Part shown: positions 40,480-51,400 of the stretch, piece by piece
How the letters are laid out: every line of letters starts with the position of its first letter
How positions within the stretch are numbered: position 1 is the first letter of the stretch
Assembly: GCA_013397075.1 (NCBI GenBank)
Contig: VWZS01002237.1
Coordinates: forward strand, 62,001 to 126,000
Source: Rhabdornis inornatus
Lineage: Eukaryota > Chordata > Aves > Passeriformes > Rhabdornithidae
Reading direction: 5' to 3'
Length of the DNA stretch: 64,000 nt
Made by a program: the position numbers and the translations under genes
The notes under the pieces: model-generated
The model's input: the letters and a program-made list of their open reading frames with translations, nothing else
The model's database searches: none
What the model was told of the DNA's origin: nothing

Positions 40480-41964
40480 AAATAGACTTCCCTGGGATCT
40501 TCAGGAATAGTTTTTTTTCTAGTGGGCATTTATTTAGATGAGCAGTTATCTCAAATGGTTGTGCATTTATGACACATTCTCACATTCTATATTTGTTTTG
40601 GGGTTTGTTTTTTTTTAAGATCAGAGGGTCAAATTCTGATGTTCTCTACGGAATGAAAATTTGGGTTTTATGAGTTTGCTTCAATCATGGATGACAGGCA
40701 GTGCCTTCAAATCTGGTGTCAAGTATTAAAAAAAAAAAACTTTAATTTTCAAATTAGCTTTATGTCCTGCCATGACATTATATTGTGAAAGAACATGACA
40801 AACACATACAGTATTTTTTTCTGAAATATTGTTAAGTTTTTGGAGTAGCATGGAGTTAGTGTGATTTCACTGGCATTCCTATAAAGACTGTAAGTGCTAT
40901 TCAAAAACTGGAGGCATAGACTGATCCCATTGGCTTTTGAATCTGCTTACACACTAGCCTTAAAATCTGACCTACTTTCTTTGCATGTGCTATTTGGCCG
41001 AGTGACTCCTTGTCTAATTCCATAGAGTTGCATCAGAGATTGGTACATGTACAAAAAATGTATGCCCTTTTACTTCCCTTATGAAATGGAGGACGTATTT
41101 TTATATATTCAGTGATGTCAGACAGTAACTTAATTTTTTTCAATTTTATCTTGTTAGCCTTAGATGTAGATGGAGTGCTAGCCTGCAATTACCATCTTTG
41201 GATAGTGTATGATAGAGTGATCTATAGTCCCACAATTTATTTTAATACTTTTTAGACTCTAGACACTCTTCATGTTATTGTTTAAAGTGCAAGTTGGCTT
41301 TCCAAAATTATTCTGAAAATGCTATAGTATGATTCTGTGCCTGTAACTATAAAATACAGTGCATGCACATAAAATTTGAGACTCATTATTATCAGGCTTG
41401 CTTTTTTTTTAACTGAAAGAGTCTTTTATGCTGAAAAATGAGTTGTTGTCAGCTATCTTACACCTGTGCCTCTCCTGAAATTGATAAAGCATGTGCCACC
41501 ATCTTCTGCCACAATCGCTGTCTTAGAGGCAGGGATGCTAAGCCCAGAGTGTGAGGTGTGATTTGCTGTCACTGGCAGAGATCACAGAAGACAGAGATGA
41601 GACTCTCACCTTTCTCTGGTCCCTTAGACCAGCTGAACAGGCTGCAGTGTTGGAAAGGGCTCCCATTTCTGCCAAAACAGGATTCTGAAGTGACAATGTG
41701 CTTGAAGATCAACTAAGTTTCCTACCAAGCAGTCCTCTGCAACCCTAGTGTAAGGGGACTGGGAAGGAAACATAGGGAAGAAAATGCTGTGGAAAGTCTG
41801 GAAAGCTCTGTAATTTATAGCTTATCATAAATTAAAATGTAAATCTAAATTGATTATTTACATACATTAACCTCAGTATGTTCCATTAATGCTACAAATT
41901 ATCGTCTTAAACATTTCAGCTGTTCCTTCCAGATTTTTTACTAAAGATTTTATCAAAGATTTTT
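40480..41964. other. AT-rich non-coding stretch, no gene seen
   Basis: Includes an A12 run near 40729 and fragments of the recurrent old motif near 40861-40880 and 41011-41040. A modestly GC-richer part lies at about 41460-41680 without any recognisable frame or family. Confidence 0.5.
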
Positions 41965-42100
41965 CCCTCAGTTTTGTCTGACCTGCTCTCTTGAGCACCT
42001 TCACATTCTCATTTCCCTGTTGTAAAACAGGGAATGTAACAAGAACTACGTCTCCTTGGATAAGGAGGATGCAAAATAACCTTGCTCACTATATGATACT
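41965..42100 (+). mobile_element. Ancient MIR-like SINE fragment, best of the window
   Basis: The plus strand contains, in order, CTCATTTCCCTGTTGTAAAAC, then CAGGGAATGTAACAAGAAC, then TACGTCTCCTTGGATAAGGAG and GATGCAAAA. The matching MIR order is a CTCAGTTTCCTCATCTGTAAAA-like block, GGGGATAATAATAGTACC-like, and a CTACCTCATAGGGTTGTTGTGAGGAT-like block. Similarity upstream is weaker. Orientation is sense on the plus strand. Confidence 0.6.
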
Positions 42101-42783
42101 TCTCACCTATTGCTTCTTCTTGATTTACTAATAAAATTTGTGAAGACAAGGGAAATGAATGTGCAGATATCTGTTTTATCTCTTGGATTTAAAATGCAAC
42201 AGAAGACACTGACTGAATAGAAGAGAGTCTGGAAACGTATCCTGTGATACACTTGCAGTACAATTTATTATTTTCCCCTGAAGTAATTGTTAGGTTTAGA
42301 AAAAATCTATAAAGCCTGAAAACTCCATGACTACACCACAGAACACAGGGCCATTCGAGAGGTGTGGACATAAAGTCCACCTGTTGTGAATGCCAGGCTC
42401 TCCAAGAGCCACCATCAGTGGCTCAGGAAAGGATTAACAAATATATAACTATTTGCATTTCATAAAAGATAAAGTGTTGAGCCTTCATGAACACCAAACT
42501 CCTTCGGACAAGTTGTCTAATCTGGTATGGTCTACTTTTTCTCTGTCTTCCTCTAATAAGTCACAAATTGCATGTATTGTAAGAAAAAGGGGTAGAGATA
42601 GTCTTAAATACTGATTCTCAGAGCTTCATGTACAGTTCAAGACTTTCATCTATAGGCTGTCTTAATTACAGGTAGATTAGGGATTTACAACAGAAGGCAA
42701 CCAATGTCCTAAAATCAAAACTGCCTAAACAAAGCTGCCTCAATAAAATAGAAATTTAAAAAAAAAAAAATAAAAAGTATGTA

Positions 42784-42788
42784 GGTAG
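42784..42788. repeat. Left target-site duplication (GGTAG) of solo LTR
   Basis: GGTAG immediately precedes the TGT start of the LTR and is repeated exactly at 43520-43524 directly after its ACA end. Confidence 0.85.
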
Positions 42789-42889
42789 TGTGAGGACCTA
42801 TGGTCCTCTGGGTGCCTCTTGGGCACCCACACTGTCAGGTTATGTTCTTCTTTAAAAAGCGAAGCAAGTTAATAGTTATTATGAAGTTA

Positions 42890-42895
42890 TTTATT
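42890..42895 (-). promoter_or_regulatory. LTR polyadenylation signal (AATAAA)
   Basis: The plus strand reads TTTATT, which is AATAAA on the LTR sense strand, about 170 bases downstream of the TATA box. This spacing fits an R region of ordinary length. Transcripts started in this LTR would be expected to be cleaved shortly after it, near 42870. Confidence 0.65.
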
Positions 42896-42943
42896 GTAGA
42901 AGCACATCAGTCTCAAAGGCAAAAACAAAGCAAAGCAGTGACA

Positions 42944-43039
42944 AGAACACATGGCATAAAAGCAAGTGGCAAAAGCAATGGCATGAAGCAGTGGCAAAAT
43001 GCAGGTGGCAAAATGCACATGGCATAAAGCCATGGCATA
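42944..43039 (-). repeat. Degenerate ~13 bp minisatellite with TGGCA core inside the LTR R region
   Basis: About seven imperfect units of 12-16 bp share a TGGCA core (plus strand: GCAAGTGGCAAA, GCAATGGCATGA, GCAGTGGCAAA, TGCAGGTGGCAAA, TGCACATGGCATA and similar). The array lies between the TATA box and the AATAAA signal, so it would be part of any LTR transcript. Whether the repeats belong to the family consensus or expanded only in this copy cannot be told from one sequence. Confidence 0.75.
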
Positions 43040-43066
43040 GAGCCCCAGCTCTCCCTAATGCATGTT

Positions 43067-43074
43067 CTTTTATA
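43067..43074 (-). promoter_or_regulatory. LTR TATA box (TATAAAAG)
   Basis: CTTTTATA on the plus strand reads TATAAAAG on the LTR sense strand, about 445 bases from the LTR 5' end and followed by the transcribed minisatellite and AATAAA. Position and sequence fit a retroviral core promoter. Activity is not shown. Confidence 0.65.
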
Positions 43075-43519
43075 GAAACTTCCCAACAAGCTAAGACACA
43101 AACTCGGACCACCACTTCTTAACCTATCAGAATTCTGGTTTCTTAGCACACCAGGCTACGTATAGACCACGTACATGGCCTATCTTGTTCTAACTGAAAA
43201 ATGTAACCAATATTCTTAACTCTAAATCTATTATGTCTGAAGTTAGGTTCTTGGAGCCTCTAAGGAAACACCAGTATGTTTTTCAACTTTCACTAGAACA
43301 TGTACTACTTCTCAGGCATCTAAGACCTTTTACTCACTAAAAGCACTTAAAACTTATTTCGATTACTCACTCACTCATGCCACAACTTAAACTTTCACCT
43401 CTGCTTTATGTGTGAGTGGCTTAACATACTTTAACCCATCCAATGGCTTTAATTCAATCCCTGCATTCTGATCTCTCTCTGAAAGATTCAGAGAGACCCC
43501 TGGCTTACTGACTCCAACA

Positions 43520-43524
43520 GGTAG
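43520..43524. repeat. Right target-site duplication (GGTAG) of solo LTR
   Basis: Exact copy of 42784-42788, directly after the ACA terminus of the 731 bp LTR. Confidence 0.85.
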
Positions 43525-46500
43525 AATCATTAAATGAGCAATTTTATGTAGAAAATAATGTTTTCTCAGAGAATGATTTGTATGTTTATGATATAGATGC
43601 ATATTTAGAATCAAAATTGCTCAGTGTTTAAATGATAAATATCACATAAAATCTTATGTTACTGAAAAGTCCTGAGCACAAGAATGCAACGTCTTGCTGG
43701 ATATGAAAATATAACCAATCATTTATGTTGATTGAACAGTATCTGTTTCTCTTGCAGAAATACTGGAAATATGCTCCTGCATATTTGTGTTTGAGTGAAG
43801 AGTGGAGGATCTGTCATTTTTCTCTAGAAATATAATCTGTGTGTTTGTGTTTGCCTGAAGTAATTTGCTAATGAAAAGCTCTGTGAAAGGTTTTGATTAG
43901 AATTACTTGGGAAGTTTAGATAGAGGTCCACTTTTCTTCAGCTCTTTCACATGTTACTTCCACTGAACTATCAACTGAAAATATCTTTCTTTTTCTACCT
44001 GCAGTCATGACAGCTTCAAATGTACCTTTTTCAGGTGATAGCTAATGTATCATCATTCCTCAGCAACATAACTTCTGCCTTACTTGCCTGGTAATAGTGA
44101 CTCTGTAGTGTCAAGTTTCCTAAATCATCATGCCTTACAATAGACTGAGCTGTGTATTTCTCATGTAGAATAGAATATCTGCATCTTTTACAAGTGTGTA
44201 GATCTGTAGCTTTTGGCACTAGAGCTTCAATGCAGATATGAAATTTGATAATAATTTGCTTTAGATGTGGTTCAGGTTAATTTTGGTATCTTCAGAAGCA
44301 TGCAATTTATTTCAATCTGCTGGTAAGATGGAGTTCACTTTTTTATTACCTTGACTAATAGTTATGCTTAATTACTTGATTTTACTTTTTTTTCCCCACA
44401 TCTTCATGTTTACTGTTATTTAACAAATGTTATTTTGAAGTATTTCTTCAGAGTTTACCAATAGTTGTGAAAATTACTGACCACAGTCAGAGGAAAACAA
44501 CTTCTTCTCATCCTTATTTTACTCTGGCATAAGTTCATTGCTTTTTCTGCCTTGATCTTTAACAAAATAGTAACCTTATTATTCTGAAGGTCTTTCAACA
44601 CTCACTGTTCACTTCAGTCTGCAAATCCTAAGCCAAAGTTATAGGAGAAGTTAGTATTTTTGCTAGTCAGTCTGAAGATTCATAAAACACTTTTCAGCAG
44701 GAACCAAATGTAAATGTATCTGAAAAGAGTTTTAATTACACTTGTCATGTTACAGCAAGAAAGCTGTCACCAGCCAGAGGCTTGAAAATGCTATCATCTG
44801 ACACTGACAGGTAGTGCTCCTACTGTAAGAGACTGTAAACAGATTTCCAACTTGTGTAATACTGATTTGGCAGTCAAGACGAAAAGTTTAATCTTTAATA
44901 TTTAAACAATATTATAAATATTTAAAGAGTAGACTATTTTATTTTTCTGGGATTCATCAAACAGTGTTAAATCAAGATAGACACCACTTAGAGTAGCTTA
45001 TCTCTTGCAATTGTGTAGCTGGTGTCACAAATTATGTTATTTTTCTGGTAGATGAATGCCATCAGAGGGTGACTCAGAAATCCCTGCAATAATTACCTTT
45101 ATTTTGAAATACCTTTCTCAGTTTATTCATGCTATGAGTGATGATTTTGATTTTGCAACTTCCATTTTCTAGAAATTAGGGTCCGTTTTTCTTTTAATGA
45201 GTGAAGCCAGTACTTGCAGATGTTATAGAACATACAGAAGCACATAAACATTTGTCATGCTGAAGTTTAATCATCCCTCTGCAGTATTATGGATTCATTA
45301 GTCATAACTCTACAGCCAGTGATTCAGTGAAAACTAAGCAGGGAGCTAAGTCCACTGATCTATCTGAAAATACATGGCCATTTATACTATTTTGGCTTTT
45401 CTCTCAGGCTGAATTGAAGCAGTGGTGTCTCCTATGAGCTCTCTACACTGCATGCTGTCCTGATTATAATCTGACATTACTGTACAGCTGCAGCAAATGG
45501 GATAACTGAGGCAAATGTTCTGCTTTTTGAGAGGCTGTTCCTGTATCCATCACAATTTTTTTGAAAATAGTCTTTCTTTCCATCCCACCCCTAGATGTGC
45601 TCACTCCCCTTCCTTTTTGAGGCACAAGCAGAGAAGACAACAACTACTCTTGAAAGGTAGGCACCAGAACCAGAGTAAACTACTGTTTCCAATCAGAAAA
45701 TACTTTGTAGAGAAAAGAGGAATTTATCTTGGGATGCCTTCAAAACTACCTTTCAGGCAGTGAGACCTAGGCTTTTGTTTCCTCATTACTAATGGCAGTG
45801 GAAACTCCTTAGTTCCATTGCTTTTTTTCTCACACGTGCCCTGTGACCCTTTTGAGACATCTAATATGGGTAGTACTTGAAGATATAAAGGTCCTTTCAT
45901 GCATTCCCATCTAAATATTCTTATTTCTTTGAGTCTCTTCCAGTTAATCTAGTTATTCTGCCTACACTTGGAAACTAGCAAGGTTTTCTTCCCCTGCATT
46001 ATAAAGGCAATTTTTCTGTGAATTTTGGGAGTCTCCTTATGACAAAAATAGGAATGTTCATTAGGTACTGCATCTGGAGCAATTCTAAGAAAAATCAGCC
46101 TCTGAATGAAGGGTAGCAAACACAAGATAAAAAGCCTAAAAATGCTTTTGTACAAAAGTTTTCTTTGATGAATGGTTTTGAAGACAGAACAACCCAGCCA
46201 GTCAGTTGTCTCAGAGTCTGTGTTACTTTAAATTTAGGGAACAGTGAATGATTCTCATTATCAGAGCACTCTAATGTCTAGTGAAGATCTTTAAGTTGTA
46301 TGGTTGCTTCTAACTCACTTGTGAACCGTCTGAATGAAGATTCTATATATACCATGTATGGCCTCCTGCTCAAGAAAAGGATACGTTTTTCACTATTAGT
46401 TGTAAAAGACTGGTGTTTTGGGGGGCTATGAAGTCTGTTTCATTCTGTACAGTGCAGCTTTGATTGCTAAGAAAAGTGGTTATGTGACCAAAAAAGCCAG

Positions 46501-48289
46501 CTTCACATAATGTTTTTCAAGTTTTCATTTAATTCAGTCAGTAGCTTAGAGAAATTAAACACCGGGGGGGGAAAAAAGATAGGAAAATTTTAGTGTCTGA
46601 TCTTCTTGTAGGTTTCCAATGATGGTGGTTTGTGGAACACTGTGGCTGTAAATTGTTGGGAAGTATGAAATATTATTGTTGTACTAAAAAATATTAAAGG
46701 GAATCCCTGAAATAATACATTGCAGAGAAAAGAAATCAAATTATTTGCATACAACAAGTAGTTGCTTTGGATTCATATTATAGTAGTCTTTCAAATCTGT
46801 TGAATGTCCAAAGATGGTTGGTTGATCTCTGTTTTTTTCTTGCTGTTTTTCCCTGTCACATACTTCCTGGATCATTGCAACTTGAAGTCAGCTTGGTCAG
46901 CTATTTCTTTCTCTGCAGGATCACACATTGGCTCGGGTGTATTGCATTCATTTTGCATGTTTATGAAACTGGTTCATAAACTCACTGTTTTTCTAGCAGT
47001 TTTTGTGTGGAATTTATTTAGATGTAATTTTCCACCAATAATGTAAAAGTTTTGTGTATCAAAATTTTGATCATTCTATAATGGTGAGTAGGAGTTTTAC
47101 CATTAAGTTACGTGGGAAGGGAGTTGGAGCAAAATTAGTGAAAAAAATACTTTCTGTAAGCAGAAGGAGCTATTTCCCAATGCAGGTTAAAGCAGCATAA
47201 GCCATATCTGTTGTATTTTCAGCATAGGAAATTTGCTGAATAACTGAGATTTGTCTTCTCTTTTCCTGAAGGTGTATTTCTAATACCTGTTTGGCCTGTG
47301 GTTGACTTCTAATACTGATCCTAAGGGTATCTTTGCGTGAGTTGATTCTTGAAAATGAGCTGCAGGTCTTTCAGCTTTAAGCTTGATCCTGTTTGCAGTG
47401 TATTGCTGAAATGTTAAAGTTCATCCAAGCAGCCTGCAAAGCCTTAAATTAAACAGTCAAAAGCTTCAAATAGTAAAACCACTACAAGGAATGTCTATAG
47501 TTGATGTCATCCACTACTGCAGTGTAAATTTCCATCCTATTTTTCCACCTACAAGCTATGTCACTGAGTCTATAGGTACTATCTTGACTCTTTGTTTAAT
47601 TGCTAGCCAGCACCCAAACATGTGTGCATGATAGACAATTGATAAAAAGGCATAAAACAAGGTATATTAATTTCTTTTAGTAGTACACAAGGGAATAAGA
47701 AAAAGAATGCAAATATTCTCCAAATCTTTGGATGAAAAAGAGGAGGAATCATAGGTGAGTTAAAAAATGTGAGACATATAAGGCCATGTCCGTGGGGACA
47801 GACTCAAGCTGTTCATATTCAGAACCTATATTTGTCATTTTACTTGTTAAATCATTAACAGAGTGTTATGGTGTTTTCTGCCATGTGACAGAGTAGGAAT
47901 ATCAATTTTGTAATGTACATCACCCGAATGTGGCATAATGCCTGTATCAGCATGTGGTGACAGTAGGTTGAGATATTGTTAAAAATGATGGTATGCCTAT
48001 TTAGAACATTCGGCAAATGTGGTATTTTTCAACAAGAAAATACAGCAAATTTAAAAAAAAATTGCCTGTGTTTAGTGATCCAAATTACAAAGAAAAGCAT
48101 TAATTGTGAATTGCTAAAGTCTGAGTGTTGTTTGTATTTGAAGCCTAACATTCCTGTCATTTAACTCAGCTAAAAATTTACTGTCTGTATTGCAAATTGC
48201 CAAGCCTAAGTATTAGGAATCAGATATTTAAGTTAGTTTTGGTTTTTTGTGTTTCCGGATTATTCATTGATTTCGTAATAATGAAAATT
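43525..48289. other. AT-rich non-coding stretch, no gene seen
   Basis: No gene, RNA or clear mobile element recognised. A G8 run lies at 46564-46571. Two overlapping plus frames (46767-46979 and 46804-47046) are hydrophobic but out of phase with each other and match no family. Confidence 0.55.
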
Positions 48290-48454
48290 AGAAATTAGCA
48301 TATGGAAATCAATTTAAAAATGAATGGATCTATCTTTGGCTTCGGAAGCCAAAGACGTCTAATAAATCACTGCAAAGAACTCAGATGTTCCTCTGCTTCA
48401 ATATCCGAATTAGTGAATATTCATTTTTAAATTGATTTCCATATGCTAATTTCT
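48290..48454. repeat. Foldback element: perfect 36 bp inverted repeat with a nested palindrome
   Basis: The left arm 48290-48325 (begins AGAAATTAGCATATGG, ends AAAAATGAAT) is exactly the reverse complement of the right arm 48419-48454. The 93 bp spacer holds a second hairpin with 10 bp arms, CTTTGGCTTC at 48334-48343 and GAAGCCAAAG at 48345-48354, separated by a single G. No flanking target duplication was found and no transposon family is recognised. Possible explanations are a small foldback transposon, a template-switch rearrangement, or a conserved palindromic element of the Eulor/UCON type described in vertebrates. The sequence facts are certain; the explanation is open. Confidence 0.9.
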
Positions 48455-51400
48455 GAATTGTGCATTGATTCTCCAGGATTACTGTGAACTGTAAGTTGTT
48501 TAAGGGCTCCTGGTTTTTAGTCAATTTTTCTCCCATGCAGCTTATTTCAGCATGAGTCATAGTTGCAGCACATGTTTCTCTGGATTTCTAGTGAATGAGA
48601 TTTATTTTTTCCTAATACCAGAAATCTCTTACTGACCTGTATTCAGTTCCTTCTCTCTAATGCTTTCCATTGTTTTTGGTAGTCCTACATTTCATTACTA
48701 TTTATGGAATTCTTTAATAAATCAGCAAGCACAAATTAATTTTGGCTTTGATCATTTCCTCAAACAGAGCAATATATACATATAGATAATTATACCATTT
48801 CCTAGAAGAAAGAGAAATTGTTCCTGTAGGTTTGGTGCACAACTTTTCATATGGAAAGGTTACTGTGTTGTACGTGCAGTGAGTGTTTACAGCACAGCAC
48901 CACACTATGTGCACTAATCCTTTTGTCTCTGCAGCAGATAACGAGTCAGATATGGCTCTTTACTCCTACTGTCTTCTCAGCAGTGAGGTCATCGCTTTTT
49001 CCATCGTCTCTTCTGCTGTGTAAATTGTGCAGTGATTTTGCAGTACATTTACCCTGACCCGGTGCACATAAACCTGCATGGCACAGGAATTGACCTGTTC
49101 TAAACTCCACTAAAATCAGGATAAATATTCTGACTGACTTCCATGCAGAATAGATCAGTCATAATATTCGTTGCACTTTATAAGGGAAAAAAAGGGGGGA
49201 AGAAAAAAACACTTAATAAGTCCAATGCTACATTTTTGCTATTTCATCTTCTTTATTTACTTCCAGTTTTATTTTTGAGTTTCTAACAGCATCAAGATTT
49301 TTTCCCTACTGCTCTTGATATCCCTTTGTTTTCCAAAGCTGCTAAGATTTCCCATCTATAGATAACATACGGTGATAAAAAAACTTGTTTGCAGTTGTTT
49401 TCTTTCTCCAGCAGGAATGGAAGTATTGTCTTCTGAATATGCCTTGTAACACTTGTCCCTTCTAGTCCTGCAAGTCATAGTTTTCCTGTTTATTGTAAAC
49501 CTAAACATGTTTATTAGGCTATGATGTCTTTTTGTTTCTCCAAGATGCAGTTGACTCAGAGGGACAAAACACTTCACCTTTGCATCTGAGTCTGACATCC
49601 TAGATTTTGAAATTTAGTTTGCCTTTGTAACATGGGTGTATTCTGAAGCATGTTCACAGTATCATAGTATCACCTTATCTTTGATCAAAGAGGGGCGTCT
49701 CTTTATTTGGCAGGTATTGGAACAGCTAGTTATTGACTGACTGCTATAGCCATGCATTTTATCCAGTACTTTGAGTTTCATGGTCAGTTCATAGAAATCT
49801 ACCCCTATTGTAACACACATTGGCTTTTTCTATAAGATGAAAATGGAAAGGGAAAGAAGATCTGTTGTTTATGTTGTTTCTTGGCCTTCTCTAAGATATC
49901 ACAAGTTTTAGTAACTAGAATTAAACAGAAAGTAGAGGCTGTGTTCCACTTCCCTTGGACAGCAGGGTTGTTGGTTCCTTGGAAGATGGAGTCAAAAGAT
50001 GTGAAATGGTTGCGTTATCTTCCCAGCACATCAACGTGAGAGTATTTGTACGTTCCTGTGATCTCATTCCTTCATCTTTCAGGCCCCAAAGAGATAGCCT
50101 GTCTTATTAGACAAAAGGGAAGAGAATGAAAAGGAGACAAAATGTGGGAGAGGAAATTTAGGAAGGAATGTGATACCTACGAGCATAGACAGCTTGGGTG
50201 AAAAGTGTAAAACTGATTAAAATGATTCATCCTATGCTCACTTCTGTTCCTCTTGGAAGTTACCAAATGTTTTACTGTGAAATTCAGTAATGACATCCTA
50301 CTTGTACCTATAACTATTCCTTGGTGATACAGTTAATGTGACTATGACATTTTCTTGCATAGGCCCACCTACACAGAATTTTGTTCTGTATCCAGTCTGA
50401 GTTTAAGTCTGTCTTTAACAGCATGAAAACCAAACCAAAGCTACTATATAAATCTTTCAATTTGCATTCATCATATATAAAATCAGCTTGACTTTTCTTT
50501 GTTTATTTGTTTTAGAGTAATAGTTAAAAATGGAACTGTGTATATGTAGATTTAACTTGAAGACATAATGAATGTTGATTGTTATATTGAGATATAAGTA
50601 AATCCCTATAATAATACTCAGATTTACTAATAGACTATTTAATGTATTTTATGAATAATAATGAATTAATTAATGAGAAGATGTGGTCTGTATAGCTTTT
50701 CAGGAATAGTTGTGTAATGCTTTTCTTATCCCTGTTTCTGCTGATTTCACTACAGTCACTCCCTCTTGTGTAAGAATGTCTTCTGTGGTCTCTTTAAGCA
50801 ACTAGCAATACCATCATTATCAAGAAAGCATGGTTTATATTCCAGGGTTCTGACTAGTAATGTTGTCAAAAATAATGCCCAGCAGTTGAAATTTAATTTT
50901 TCTTGAACCTGTTTTCTTTTCCTGCGTCTGCTACATGAGACAAAAGGGGAAGAGCAGAGGAGGTCTGAGATCAAATTCATGCTGTGTGCTTACTTCCTAC
51001 AGAGAGATTTTGAACAGCTGGGTATCATATGACTATATGGTCATTATCAGGAGACAAATTAACCATGTTTAAAACAGGACTTTTATGAAGCAAATAGAAT
51101 AGGAAATACATGGGAATTCACTAGAAATGGCAAACAAAATCTGGAGAGGCAGAATGTAGAAGCCAGTGAAGCAATTTTGCTCTGAGATGTCTCTGTAATG
51201 GGCTTCCATCATACAAAACCGTCTATGCCAAATCTGTGTCAGAACACCAGTGAATGTCTCAATATATCAGAATTTGCAATACCCCCCACGTTATTATGAT
51301 ATTAAAAATCTATATTTCCAGGATTTTTTTTCAAGTTCCACTTTTTCTTCTCTTCCGCTTCTCCGTAAGTGGGGGAAATCATCATCCCAGGGTATGGATG

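Larger units (their letters stand above)
42789..43519 (-). mobile_element. Solo LTR of an endogenous retrovirus, 731 bp, well preserved
   Basis: The element starts TGTGAGGACC and ends GACTCCAACA on the plus strand, giving TGT...ACA ends, and it is flanked by a perfect 5 bp duplication GGTAG. On the minus strand the order is U3 from 43519, a TATAAAAG box at 43074-43067, an R region, an AATAAA signal at 42895-42890, and a short U5. This order fixes the orientation as minus. A ~13 bp minisatellite occupies the R region (42944-43039), and U5 ends with a strong small hairpin (GGGTGCC/GGGCACCC near 42820-42838). No internal retroviral sequence or second LTR is nearby. A 5 bp duplication fits ERVL/class III best, though some class I elements also make it. 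The intact promoter and perfect duplication point to a fairly young insertion. Minus-strand frames here (42891-43115, 42913-43149) are by-products. Confidence 0.85.

Noticed and set aside
42891..43149. Cys- and Leu-rich minus frames within the 731 bp LTR
   Set aside because: They translate the R-region minisatellite and U3 of a solo LTR. Their amino-acid repeats merely follow the DNA repeat.
49656..49674. CACAGTATCATAGTATCAC, like a CR1 tail
   Set aside because: The TTGGAAGGGACC block expected next to the tail is absent, so 8-mer similarity alone is not enough.
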